Assembly: GCF_033100095.1 (NCBI RefSeq)
Contig: NZ_CP136921.1
Coordinates: 2,450,501-2,514,500 of the forward strand
Source: Diaphorobacter limosus
GTDB lineage: Bacteria > Pseudomonadota > Gammaproteobacteria > Burkholderiales > Burkholderiaceae_C
Direction: 5' to 3'
Length of the DNA: 64,000 bases
Below are positions 53,594 through 62,283 of this stretch, in pieces. The notes under the pieces were generated by a model, which worked only from the letters and a program-made list of their open reading frames with translations, did no database searches and was not told the origin of the DNA. The translations under genes were made by a program, and so were the position numbers. Numbering within the stretch: position 1 is the stretch's first letter; the number at the start of each line of letters is the position of its first letter.

Positions 53594-55570
53594 TCAGGGC
53601 GTGACGATGTTGAACAACGGCGGGAACTCGACGATGTTGGCCACCACCGTGCCGAAGCCCTGCGGGTTGCCCTCGACCTTGACCATCCCGGCCTGCACCA
53701 GTTCGTGCAGCTTCTTGCCCTGCAGCAGCATCGCCAGGAAGGCCGGGCGCGTCAACGTGATGGTCACGTCGGGGTTCTTCAGCACACGGCCCTGGGTGTT
53801 GTTGAGCACCGAGTTCGACAGCTCCAGCGCCCAAGTCTCGTTGACATCGGTGAAGACCATCTGCACCGCCGCCTTCAGCCCGTCAGTCTTGGTGTGGTCC
53901 AGGCGCAGCGCGATGTAGTCGAAGAGCAGCTCGTTGCTCATGCCGCGCACCGTGTCCGGCCCGCTGGAACTGACGTTGGCGGTCTGCGGGCCCTTGCGCA
54001 ACTCCATCGCACCCAGCAGGTAGGCATTGCGCCACGGCGCCGATTCGGCCTGGTAGCCCAACTGCTCCAGCGCGTCGGCCTGCAGCGCGCGCGCTTCGGC
54101 ATTGGCGGGGTTGGCGAAAACCACGTGGTTGACCATCTCGGCCACCCAGCGGTAGTCGCCGTCGGCAAAGGCCTTGCGGCCGGCGGCCAGCGCCGCCGCC
54201 TCGCCGCCCATCGCGGCGACATAGCGCTTGGCACTATCCACCGGCGGCAGCCGATGCAAGGTGGCAGGGTTGCCGTCGTAGTAGCCGAGGTAGAAGTTGT
54301 AGACCGCGCGCAGGTTGTGGCTGAGCGTGCCGTAGTAGCCGCGCGACGCGGCATCGGCCGCCAGCGCCTTGGGCATGAAGGTCTCGCTGCCCAGCTCGTC
54401 CATCACCTTGCCCTGGTTGGCCAGGTTCAGCGCCCGATCATGCAGGAAGCGGTAGGTGTCGCGCTGGTTGGCCAGGAAGCCGCGGATGTTTTCCTTGCCC
54501 CAGGTCGGCCAGTGGTGGCTGGCGAAGGCCACCTCGGCGTCGGGGAACAGGTCCATCGTCTCGTTGATGTACTTGCTCCACAGCAGCGCGTCGCGCACCT
54601 GCGCGCCGCGGATGGTGTAGACGTTGTGCATCAGCTTGGTCGCCACCTCCGACAGGCACAGCGCCTTCTTGTCGGGGAAATAGAACATGAACTCCGACGG
54701 CGCCTCCGAGCCCTTGGCCATCTGGAACTGGATGCGCACGCCGTCGATGGTCATCTCCTCGCCGGTCTTCTTGATGTATTGCGTGGGCGGAATCAGCCCC
54801 GGCACGCTGCTGCTCAGGGCCAGCCCCAGGCCCGTGCCGAGCGTGCCCTGGCCGCTGGCCGGCAGGCCCACGCCGTACATGTACTGGGCGCGGCGCGACA
54901 TGGCGTTGCCGGCGAGCACGTTCTCGGCGATGGCGTGTTCCATGAACGCATCGGGCGCGATGATCTTGACCTTGCCCGAGCGCACGTCGGCCTCGTCGAC
55001 CACGCCGCGCACGCCGCCGAAGTGGTCGGCATGGCTGTGGGTGTAGATCACCGCCACCACCGGCTTGCTGCTCTTCAGCGTGTCCATCGCCAGCTTCAGG
55101 CCCGCGCGCGCCACCGGCGCGGTGAGCAGGGTGTCGATGACGATCCAGCCGGTGTTGCCTTCGACCAGCGTCATGTTGGCGATGTCGTAGCCGCGGATCT
55201 GGTAGATGCCGTCGGCCACCTTGAACAGGCCCTGCGCATGCTGCAGCTGCTGGTTGCGCCACAGGCTCGGGTTGGCCGTGGCCGGCGCATCGCTCTTGAG
55301 GAAGTCGAACTTGCGCGTGTCCCAGACGATGCGGCCGTCGGCGGCCTTGACCAGCGGGTCGTTCAGCTCGGCCAGCTTGCCGCGCGTGGCGTCGTCGAAA
55401 TCGCGCTTGTCGAAGGCGGCGACCGCCTGGCGCATGGCCTGGTTGGCATTGACCGTGGTCGGCGTGGCCGGCTTCGGTGTCATGTCGGCCGCGTTCGGCG
55501 CGGACGCGCAGCCGCCGACGAGCAGCGCCGCGCCGATCAGCGCGGCCAGGGGGTGGGTCGCAGGGTTCAT
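53594..55570 (-). CDS. Alkyl/aryl-sulfatase, SdsA1-like metallo-beta-lactamase fold
   Basis: A 658-residue lipoprotein-type enzyme with the signal 'LAALIGAALLVGGCAS'. The zinc site is 'VIYTHSHADHFGGVRGVV', followed by 'FASHHWPTWG' and the dimerisation and SCP2-like C-terminal domains ('LHELVQAGMVKVEGNPQGFG'). It is like SdsA1, which hydrolyses dodecyl sulfate and related esters. The length fits. It is 17 bases upstream of the Tat protein gene, probably one operon 55570-51397. Confidence 0.92.
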   Translation of the reverse strand: MNPATHPLAALIGAALLVGGCASAPNAADMTPKPATPTTVNANQAMRQAVAAFDKRDFDDATRGKLAELNDPLVKAADGRIVWDTRKFDFLKSDAPATANPSLWRNQQLQHAQGLFKVADGIYQIRGYDIANMTLVEGNTGWIVIDTLLTAPVARAGLKLAMDTLKSSKPVVAVIYTHSHADHFGGVRGVVDEADVRSGKVKIIAPDAFMEHAIAENVLAGNAMSRRAQYMYGVGLPASGQGTLGTGLGLALSSSVPGLIPPTQYIKKTGEEMTIDGVRIQFQMAKGSEAPSEFMFYFPDKKALCLSEVATKLMHNVYTIRGAQVRDALLWSKYINETMDLFPDAEVAFASHHWPTWGKENIRGFLANQRDTYRFLHDRALNLANQGKVMDELGSETFMPKALAADAASRGYYGTLSHNLRAVYNFYLGYYDGNPATLHRLPPVDSAKRYVAAMGGEAAALAAGRKAFADGDYRWVAEMVNHVVFANPANAEARALQADALEQLGYQAESAPWRNAYLLGAMELRKGPQTANVSSSGPDTVRGMSNELLFDYIALRLDHTKTDGLKAAVQMVFTDVNETWALELSNSVLNNTQGRVLKNPDVTITLTRPAFLAMLLQGKKLHELVQAGMVKVEGNPQGFGTVVANIVEFPPLFNIVTP

Positions 55571-55627
55571 GGTCGGTCTCCTTCTTTGGGGTTTGTCGGG
55601 CGGGTCGATGTGGAGCGGTCGGGCGGC

Positions 55628-57088
55628 TCAGCGCAGGTCCGGGTCGCCATGGCCGAGGAAGAACTTCAGCGCCAGCTTCTGCACGAAGCTGCCGTACGGC
55701 GGATGGAACAGCTGCGTCGGAAACCAGCGCCGGCGCTCGAACACGGTGCGGGCGTGCGACAGCTCGCGAAAGCCCTCTTCGCCGTGGTAGTTGCCGATGC
55801 CCGAATTGCCGATGCCGCCAAAAGGCGCGTCATGGTTGATGGCGTGCCAGCCCCAGTCGTTGAGCGTGACGCCGCCGGAATGCGTGCGCCGCAGCAGCTC
55901 GTCGCGCTCGGCCGCGTCGTGGCTGAAGCAGTACAGCGCCAGCGGCCGGGGCCGCGCGTGGATGAAGGCGATGGCGTCGTCGAGCTGGTCGTAGGGCACT
56001 ACCGGCAGCACCGGCCCGAACAGCTCTTCCTGCAGCACGGTCATGTCCGGCGTTGCACCGGTGACGATGTGCAAGGGCAGCTGGCGGTTGCCGGCCGCCG
56101 GCAGCGGCGCGCAGGCGGTGACCGTCGCGCCCTTGGCGCGTGCGTCGTCCAGTGCGGCCTGCAGCCGATGCAACTGGCGGTCGCTGACCACACTGGTGAA
56201 GTGCGGGTTGCCTTCGGTGTGGCCGCCGTACATGGCTTCGAAACCGGTCCTCACCGCGGCCACGAACGCATCGACGCTCTCGCGCGGCACCAGCGCGTAG
56301 TCGGGTGCGATGCAGATCTGGCCGCCGTTGACCGACTTGCCGTGCGTGATGCGCCGCGCTGCATCGGCCAGCGGATAGTGGCGCGACACCACGGCCGGCG
56401 ACTTGCCGCCAAGTTCCAAGGTCACCGGGGTCAGGTTCTGCGCCGCGGTGCGCATGACGATCCTGCCCACCGCGGGCGAGCCGGTGAAGACGATGTGGTC
56501 GAAGGGCAGCGAAGTGAAGACGTTGGGGTCGGCCAGTTCCTCGCCGACCACCGCCACCAGGTCCTCGGGGTAGACCTCGGCCAGCAGCCGCTTGAACACC
56601 GCGTTGGTGGCGGGAGTGACTTCGCTCATCTTGATCATCACGCGGTTGCCGGCCGCCAGCGCGGTGACCAGCGGGCCCAGCGCCAGATAGATCGGGAAGT
56701 TCCACGGCACGATCACGCCGACCACGCCCTTGGGCTGGTAGGTCACCGTCAGGCGGTTGCCCAGGAACAGCAGCTCGGTCGAGCGCTTGCTGGGCTTCAT
56801 CCAGCGTTTGACGTGCGCGATCGCATGGTTGGCTTCGAGCACCGAGCCCAGCAGGTCGAGCATCTTCGATTCGGCCGCGGGGCGGAAACCGAAGTCGGTG
56901 CTCATCGCCTCGGACAACAGGCCCTGGTAGCGCTGTGTCTGGCGCTTCAGCGCGCGCAGCCGCTCGAGCCGCTCGTCGGCACTGGGGCAAGGCTGCGCCA
57001 GGCAGGCGGCGCGCTGCGCCGCGAACAGCCGCTGCACCCGTTCCACCGCGGCCATCGCCTGCAGCGATGGGTGGATGTTGTCGTTCAT
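55628..57088 (-). CDS. Coniferyl-aldehyde-dehydrogenase-type aldehyde dehydrogenase
   Basis: A 486-residue enzyme. It has 'VGVIVPWNFPIYLALGPLVT', 'VTLELGGKSPAVVSRHYPLA' with the catalytic Glu, and 'HGKSVNGGQICIAPDYALVP' with the catalytic Cys. The tail 'RRRWFPTQLFHPPYG' and 'KLALKFFLGHGDPDLR' is typical of the CalB group, membrane-linked in some species. It may oxidise the aldehyde formed from an alcohol released by the sulfatase and the GMC enzyme. An end of a receiver-domain gene lies directly upstream. Confidence 0.92.
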   Translation of the reverse strand: MNDNIHPSLQAMAAVERVQRLFAAQRAACLAQPCPSADERLERLRALKRQTQRYQGLLSEAMSTDFGFRPAAESKMLDLLGSVLEANHAIAHVKRWMKPSKRSTELLFLGNRLTVTYQPKGVVGVIVPWNFPIYLALGPLVTALAAGNRVMIKMSEVTPATNAVFKRLLAEVYPEDLVAVVGEELADPNVFTSLPFDHIVFTGSPAVGRIVMRTAAQNLTPVTLELGGKSPAVVSRHYPLADAARRITHGKSVNGGQICIAPDYALVPRESVDAFVAAVRTGFEAMYGGHTEGNPHFTSVVSDRQLHRLQAALDDARAKGATVTACAPLPAAGNRQLPLHIVTGATPDMTVLQEELFGPVLPVVPYDQLDDAIAFIHARPRPLALYCFSHDAAERDELLRRTHSGGVTLNDWGWHAINHDAPFGGIGNSGIGNYHGEEGFRELSHARTVFERRRWFPTQLFHPPYGSFVQKLALKFFLGHGDPDLR

Positions 57089-57102
57089 GCCCGTCTCCTC
57101 AT

Positions 57103-57310
57103 TCAGCGCTTCGCGCTGTCCTCGGCCACCGCCGTCACCTTGTGCAGCGCGGCGCGCAGGCGTTGCGCGCTGACCGGACGCTCCAGGAAGTCGGTGCCGT
57201 CCAGGCGCGCCACGTCCACCGCCGTGCGGAAGGCGCTGTGCGGCCCGAGCACCACCACCGGCAGCGCCTGCCCGTGCCGGCGCAGGCTGCGCACCAGTTC
57301 CAGGGCCACC
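57103..57310 (-). pseudogene. Response-regulator receiver domain, C-terminal fragment
   Basis: About 68 codons survive: 'ALPVVVLGPHSAFRTAVDVA' and 'LDGTDFLERPVSAQRLRAAL', the last two beta-alpha units of a receiver domain with the Arg/Lys-Pro pair. The front is cut at 57310 by the IS91 terminus; it stops 14 bases before the aldehyde dehydrogenase start. Confidence 0.75.
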
Positions 57311-57498
57311 ACGGATAGGAAATTCAACCGCATGAGGCCAAGTATGGCACGAGTTTTGGGCCTCGAAACACGTTCGGCCAAGGAAGGTTGAGCGCTCGCT
57401 TGCCGCTCAATGGCAAGAGCTTGGGAGGCAGTATGCATTTGGGCCTGGCGCGCGCGCAGCTGCTTCCCCGCAGCGATGGATACCGCCGCTTCACTGGG

Positions 57499-59046
57499 TC
57501 ACCAATTGACGCGCTGGTCTACCTCGTCGGGTTGAGCTGCCAGATCCCAATCCGGCTCGCCTTGCGCACCATCATCCACCGGCGCGTCGCAGCCCTCCCA
57601 CAGCGGTGGCCCGCGTGCCGGGGTGATGTGCGGGGGGGCAGACTCCACCCCGATGTGGTTCAGGATGTGGCGGATTTCGGCGCTGTGGGTGATGAAGGCA
57701 ATGATGCGCATCTGCCCACCGCACATGGGGCACAGCAGCGGAAATGCCTCGTAGATGCGGGCAATCAGCACCGCCCACAAGTAATGCGCCGCTCGCTTCG
57801 GGCGTGCTTCAGGTTCGGGTGTGGGTGTGGCCGCGTTGCCCGGCGCCGCCACCCCAGGTACGCCCGCGCCAGGTTGTGCAGTCTCCACCGTGGCTGGTTG
57901 CGACGCAGCAGGCTGAGCCAGCGCCGTTACCGCCGCTCTCAGCGGCGAGTTTGGTGCCAGCACACCAAAGTAGCGGTGCCGGTGGGTGCGTGGCGGTGGC
58001 ACCAGCGCGGCGATGCGGTCGATCAGTTCCAGCGGTGTGAGGTGCAGCTCATCTGCCTTGGCACCACGCTTGTCACTGGTGGGCTCGCTGCGCTGTTTGG
58101 CACAGCGGTACACCAGTTTGCTTCCCTCTTTGCGTAGGCGCTCCATGGAAAACGGTGGACGCGCGCAATAGCGCAGCAGCCGCTCCAGCGCAGCGCGGTC
58201 GTGGGCTTCGATGCAGACACCGGCGTCCACCGAGAAGCCGCTGTGTTTGTAGCCCAGCATGTCTTTGGCGTCACAGTTCTCCAGCAGGCCCCGAGCAACG
58301 AAGGCGCGCAGGATGCGTTTTTGCAGTGTGGTCTGCACTGGGGCCACGGTAGCCGCATCGATGCCGGTGGCCGCGTGAAAGATGACACCCGGCGATGAGA
58401 TTCGAGGGGTCGCATCAGCATCGCCCTCGCCCTCCACTTCCTCAAACACCCCGTCCACCACACAAACGTGGAAGTGGACGTGTTCATTGAGGCTGGAGCC
58501 GAATCGGTGAATGAAGGCGATGGCACCGATGTGCAGGCCTGCCTTGTCCATATGGGCCGCACCGGGGCTGTGGGTCTGCAGAGTTTGTGCGATCACCCGC
58601 AGAAAGATGCGCAGCACCATGCTCAGCACCGCTCCGTCGCGTTGCATGAAGTACCGCAACCTCTTGGGCACGGAGAGCACCCACTGGCGCACCGGCAGGC
58701 GGGGGAATACGTGATCGTTCAGGTGCGCTGCTGTCTCCACCATGCGCCGGGTGGTGCACGAGGGGCAGACTCCCCGGCCTTTGCAGGAGAAGGCTACAAA
58801 GTAGTCGTGCCCACAGTCGCCGCAGCGAGCGCGGGCAAAGCCATGGGCAAAGATGCCGCACTCAAGATACTTGGCAAACGCTTTGCGCACGAAGGGCTTG
58901 GGGGTGTGGTGGTCGCCCTGGCCGTCGAACTGACCCGCGCTGGCCAACTCTAGCCAGGTCTCGTAGTGCTCGGCTACCGTTTGGTAGAGCAGCGTGCGTT
59001 CGGGGTGGCGTGGGTTGTAGAGCTTGGGCTTGGAAGTGGCTGACAT
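57499..59046 (-). CDS. IS91-family transposase, complete (type 1)
   Basis: A 515-residue rolling-circle transposase from the ATG at 59046 (MSATSKPKLYNPRHPERTLL). Zinc ribbon: 'ARCGDCGHDYFVAFSCKGRG' and 'VCPSCTTRRMVETAAHL'. HUH motif: 'SSLNEHVHFHVCVVDGVFEE'. C-terminal zinc pair: 'LLCPMCGGQMRIIAFI'. The frame is unbroken, unlike that of copy 1, so this is the possible source of activity for the type 1 elements. Confidence 0.93.
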   Translation of the reverse strand: MSATSKPKLYNPRHPERTLLYQTVAEHYETWLELASAGQFDGQGDHHTPKPFVRKAFAKYLECGIFAHGFARARCGDCGHDYFVAFSCKGRGVCPSCTTRRMVETAAHLNDHVFPRLPVRQWVLSVPKRLRYFMQRDGAVLSMVLRIFLRVIAQTLQTHSPGAAHMDKAGLHIGAIAFIHRFGSSLNEHVHFHVCVVDGVFEEVEGEGDADATPRISSPGVIFHAATGIDAATVAPVQTTLQKRILRAFVARGLLENCDAKDMLGYKHSGFSVDAGVCIEAHDRAALERLLRYCARPPFSMERLRKEGSKLVYRCAKQRSEPTSDKRGAKADELHLTPLELIDRIAALVPPPRTHRHRYFGVLAPNSPLRAAVTALAQPAASQPATVETAQPGAGVPGVAAPGNAATPTPEPEARPKRAAHYLWAVLIARIYEAFPLLCPMCGGQMRIIAFITHSAEIRHILNHIGVESAPPHITPARGPPLWEGCDAPVDDGAQGEPDWDLAAQPDEVDQRVNW

Positions 59047-59047
59047 G

Positions 59048-59071
59048 AATACTGTACAACTGCACAGTATT
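59048..59071 (-). promoter_or_regulatory. Inverted repeat before the type 1 transposase
   Basis: AATACTGT, 8 bases, ACAGTATT, ending 2 bases before the transposase ATG. It could be an operator or an RNA hairpin that hides the start codon. Confidence 0.5.
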
Positions 59072-59100
59072 CTGCGGCGATTGTTTGGGTACGCAAAGCA

Positions 59101-59132
59101 CAAGGCCCGAACCGTCGCCAGTTCGGGCCTTG
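59101..59132 (-). terminator. Perfect 12-bp hairpin after the lpd fragment
   Basis: CAAGGCCCGAAC, 8-base loop, GTTCGGGCCTTG. It lies 23 bases beyond the stop of the dihydrolipoyl dehydrogenase fragment and is probably that gene's native terminator, although no long T run follows. Confidence 0.65.
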
Positions 59133-59154
59133 TCAGGGTAGCTTGGCTGCGGAC

Positions 59155-59475
59155 TTACTTGCGCGCAGGCGGCACATCCGTGCAGCTGCCATGCGCCACT
59201 TCCGCCGCCATGCCAATGGATTCGCCAAGGGTTGGATGCGGGTGGATGGTCTTGCCGATGTCCACTGCGTCGGCACCCATCTCGATAGCCAGCGCGATCT
59301 CTCCGATCATGTCGCCCGCGTGGGTGCCGACCATGCCACCGCCCAAGATCTTGCCGTGGCCCCGGCCAGCATGGCCGTCTCCTGATCCTGCTTCGGGGCT
59401 GTCGTCGAACAGCAGCTTGGTGAAGCCTTCGTCGCGCCCGTTGGCAATGGCACGGCCGGAGGCGGCCCAGGGGAA
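59155..59475 (-). pseudogene. lpdA: Dihydrolipoyl dehydrogenase, C-terminal fragment
   Basis: Encodes about 106 residues: 'FPWAASGRAIANGRDEGFTK', 'HGKILGGGMVGTHAGDMIGE' and 'VDIGKTIHPHPTLGESIGMA', the dimer-interface domain with the catalytic His-Glu pair (HPHPTLGE). The FAD and NAD domains are absent. Upstream the sequence changes abruptly near 59475. A long open frame runs on by chance. Confidence 0.88.
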
Positions 59476-59756
59476 GCGTGGCCGCAGAAGAAGATGAGGC
59501 GGGGCATGGCGCGCAGTATGCCCGGCGCCGCCCGGCTGGTTCTTCTTCTGGATGCGGTGTTCTCGGCGGGCCGCCAAGCTGCACTGGTTGGGCAAGAAAA
59601 GGCCGATGACCAAACCCCCGGTAGCATCTATGATCGAAGTGACCCGCACAGGCGCCGGCAGCGACTGCCCGGATCGTGATCCCATCAGCAGGTAACGCTC
59701 TGCAACATGGTGCGGATTGTGGTCGGTGGCGGTTACGCTGCGCCCATCAGGGGCCG
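59476..59756. other. Unassigned fragments between lpd and HNH remnants
   Basis: No complete gene. On the minus strand a start 'MPRLIFFCGHA' directly abuts the lpd fragment; it could be the first 11 codons of an ATP-binding protein, but it is too short to assign. The rest shows no recognisable coding sequence. Confidence 0.35.
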
Positions 59757-60104
59757 AGGCGCGCCAAGCGCCTGCGGGATGATGTGCTCGCGCGTCAAAT
59801 CGCTCTCGTGAAAGTGGTTGCCGCAGTACGCGCACACGTTGCGGTCGCGCGCGAAAAGCTTGCTGTTGGTGAGGCTCGGGCGCAGATCAAACGGGTTGAT
59901 GCCCGGCACACCGCGCGTGCCGATGATGCTGTTGATGGTGATGACCGACTGCTGGCCGGTGACGGCGTTGTGCCCGCCGCGAAACACCGCCACCTGCTGG
60001 CCCGCCTCCCAGCGCACATCTTCTGACGCGTAGTGGATCACTGCCTGCTCCAGCGTGATCCACGATTGCGGCAAGCCCTGTGCCGACAGCTTGAGCACCT
60101 TCAC
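59733..60104 (-). pseudogene. HNH endonuclease, C-terminally truncated
   Basis: Starts at GTG 60104 with an AAGGGGG ribosome-binding site. Reads MKVLKLSAQGLPQSWITLEQ, then 'RDRNVCAYCGNHFHESDLTR' and 'EHIIPQALG', the CxxC and first part of the HNH motif. The second CxxC and final His are missing, as the sequence changes near 59757. The right direct repeat begins only 12 bases upstream of its start. Confidence 0.82.
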
Positions 60105-60116
60105 AAAACGCCCCCT

Positions 60117-60417
60117 TGAAGCTGGAGCCGCCGATCATGGTGCCGTCCACATAGGTCGGGTTGATGCCCAGATGCTCGATCACCGGCATGGTCCACATGC
60201 TGGCGTTGACGCTGCAGGTGGCCAGGCCGTCGATGTCCTGCATGCTCAATCCCGCGTCCTGCACGGCCGCCTGCGCGGCGCGCACCAAGAGCGTCATGTC
60301 GTCCATGCCGGGCGCCTCGCCGCAGCCATAGGTGGCGGCGCCGGCGATGGCCACGCGCCCGCGCAGCGGGCGGTTCACGGCGGCGGCGTCAAAGAGGGAT
60401 TGGGGAATGCGGCTCAT
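60117..60417 (-). pseudogene. Thiolase-like protein, N-terminal 100 codons only
   Basis: Begins MSRIPQSLFDAAAVNRPLRG as in the complete gene at 24218-25426 and breaks off after 'DGTMIGGSSF'. The remaining frame runs antisense through the HNH gene. Not functional. Confidence 0.93.
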
Positions 60418-60806
60418 GCGGCACCTCCTTGCGCCTGCACCGGGGTGAACAGCACCAGGCCGCGCCCGTCCTTCTGCGCCACATGGGCCTGCACACGCTG
60501 GCCGATGCGTACATCTTCGGGCGCCAGGCCCTCGACGCGGCTCATCATGCGCACGCCTTCATGAAGGTCGATCAGGGCCACGTTGTAGCTGCCGCCGGCG
60601 TCCGCCTTGCGCGCGATGGTGCTCGTGGAATAGACCGTGCCCAGGCCGCTGGGTCGCACCCAACGCAGACCGCCGGCGCCGCAATGCGGACACAGCTCGC
60701 GCGGGGTGAACACATGGTGTTGGCACTGCGGGCAGTGCTGTATGCAGAAGCGGCCGGCGTCCAGCTCGGCCTGGTAATGGGTTTGTGCGCTCAGGTGCAT
60801 GGTCAC
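60414..60806 (-). CDS. DUF35 zinc-ribbon/OB-fold protein (copy 2)
   Basis: Protein-identical to the copy at 25423-25815, with the zinc ribbon 'CIQHCPQCQHHVFTPRELCP'. It is intact, but its thiolase partner downstream is truncated here. It could still form a complex with the partner made at 24218-25426. Confidence 0.88.
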   Translation of the reverse strand: MTMHLSAQTHYQAELDAGRFCIQHCPQCQHHVFTPRELCPHCGAGGLRWVRPSGLGTVYSTSTIARKADAGGSYNVALIDLHEGVRMMSRVEGLAPEDVRIGQRVQAHVAQKDGRGLVLFTPVQAQGGAA

Positions 60807-61027
60807 GAATGGGGTTGATAAGCCTGTTGCACGCCAGCATGCCCGCAGCGGCGACCGGCTTCAATTCGGCAATTTGAAAGGGCGGCTTTTGCGCCCGGCC
60901 AGCCCTCGGGGAAACCCGGCTTTGGCAGGGGTCAACCCGGGCTTTCGCAATGGCGTAGAGGCGCCCGTCCGCGCCTCCATAGCATGCGCCGCTGGTAGCA
61001 CCGCAAGCAACAACCCAAGGAGACAAC

Positions 61028-62250
61028 ATGCTGCGCCGCCCCTCCCCCCGCACCCTCGCCTGCCTGCTGGCCTGCGGCCTGACATGGAGCCTGGGCGCCC
61101 AGGCCCAGAAGATTTCGGACGACGTGGTGCGCATAGGCGTGCTGTCGGACATGTCGGGCCTGTACGCCGACACGGCGGGTCGCGGCTCGGTCGAGGCCGC
61201 CAAGCGGGCCCTGGAAGACTTTGGCGGCCAGGTATTGGGAAAGAAGGTGGAGATCGTCTGGGCCGACCACCAGAACAAGGCCGACGTGGGCGCCACCCAT
61301 GCGCGCACCTGGTTCGACCGCGATGGCGTGGACCTGATCGTCAACCTGAACAACACCGCCGTCGCCATCGCCGTGAACAACCTGGCGCGCGAGAAAAACA
61401 AGCTGGTGATGAACACCGGCGGCGCCTCTGACATCCTGACCAACGAGCATTGCGCACCCACCGCCATTCACTACACATACGATAGCTATGCGCTGGCCAA
61501 TGGTGCGGTGCGTGGCATGCTGGCGCAGGGAAAGAAGGAATGGTTCATCCTGGGCGTGGACTACGCCTTCGGCAAGGCCATGTCGGCCAACATCACCGAG
61601 TTCGTGCAGGCCGGCGGCGGCAAGGTGGTGGGCAGCAGCCACCACCCGCTGAACGCCAGCGACTTCTCGTCGTTCCTGCTGCAGGCCCAGGGCTCCAAGG
61701 CGCCGGTGATCGTGCTGGCCAACGCGACCTCGGACACCGTGAACACCATCAAGGCGGCGAACGAATTCGGCATCACCAAGGGCCAGACCATCGTGCCCAG
61801 CATCATGTTCATCAACGACATCCATGCGCTGGGCCTGAAGCACGGCCAGGGCATGGTGTTCACCACCGGCTTCTACTGGGACCGCAACGACGACACACGC
61901 GCCTGGGCGCGGCGTTTTTTCGGCAAGATGAAAAAATGCCCTCCATGGTGCATGCCGGCGACTATTCCGCCGTGACGCAATACCTGAAAGCGGTGCAGGC
62001 CGCCGGTAGCGACGATGCCCAGACCGTGGTCAGGCAGCTGCGCGCCATGCCGCTGAAGGACATGTTTGCGCAAAATGGCAAGCTGCGCGAGGATGGGCGC
62101 ATGGTGCACGACATGTTCCTCGTCGAGGTGAAGAAGCCGGCCGAGTCCCAGTACCCCTGGGACTACTACAAGGTGCTGGCCACCATCCCCGGCGACCAGG
62201 CCTTCAAGCCCCTGTCCAAGAGCACCTGCAAGTTCATCAAGCAAACTTGA
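61028..62250 (+). pseudogene. ABC-transporter substrate-binding protein, frameshifted copy
   Basis: Near-identical to 26037-27260. A run of seven A (26940-26946) has become six (61931-61936), which shifts the frame after residue 303 and stops it at 61975. The remaining 3' part continues in another frame to the original end at 62250. Other differences are single substitutions, such as TCC to GCC near 61460. Confidence 0.93.
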
Positions 62251-62283
62251 GGGCTGACAGTCCAACTTTGGGGGGAACCCACC

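Larger units (their letters stand above)
57310..59095 (-). mobile_element. IS91-family element, complete or nearly so (type 1, copy 2)
   Basis: The oriIS-side terminus is at 57310 (ACGGATAGGAAATTCAACCG). The other end lies upstream of the transposase start and cannot be fixed exactly; I place it before the hairpin at 59101. The first 1.4 kb equals 30489-31885. Confidence 0.8.

Noticed and set aside
59887..60417. A 176-residue thiolase-related protein
   Set aside because: After residue 100 the frame is antisense to the HNH endonuclease gene. It is a truncated duplicate, not a new protein.
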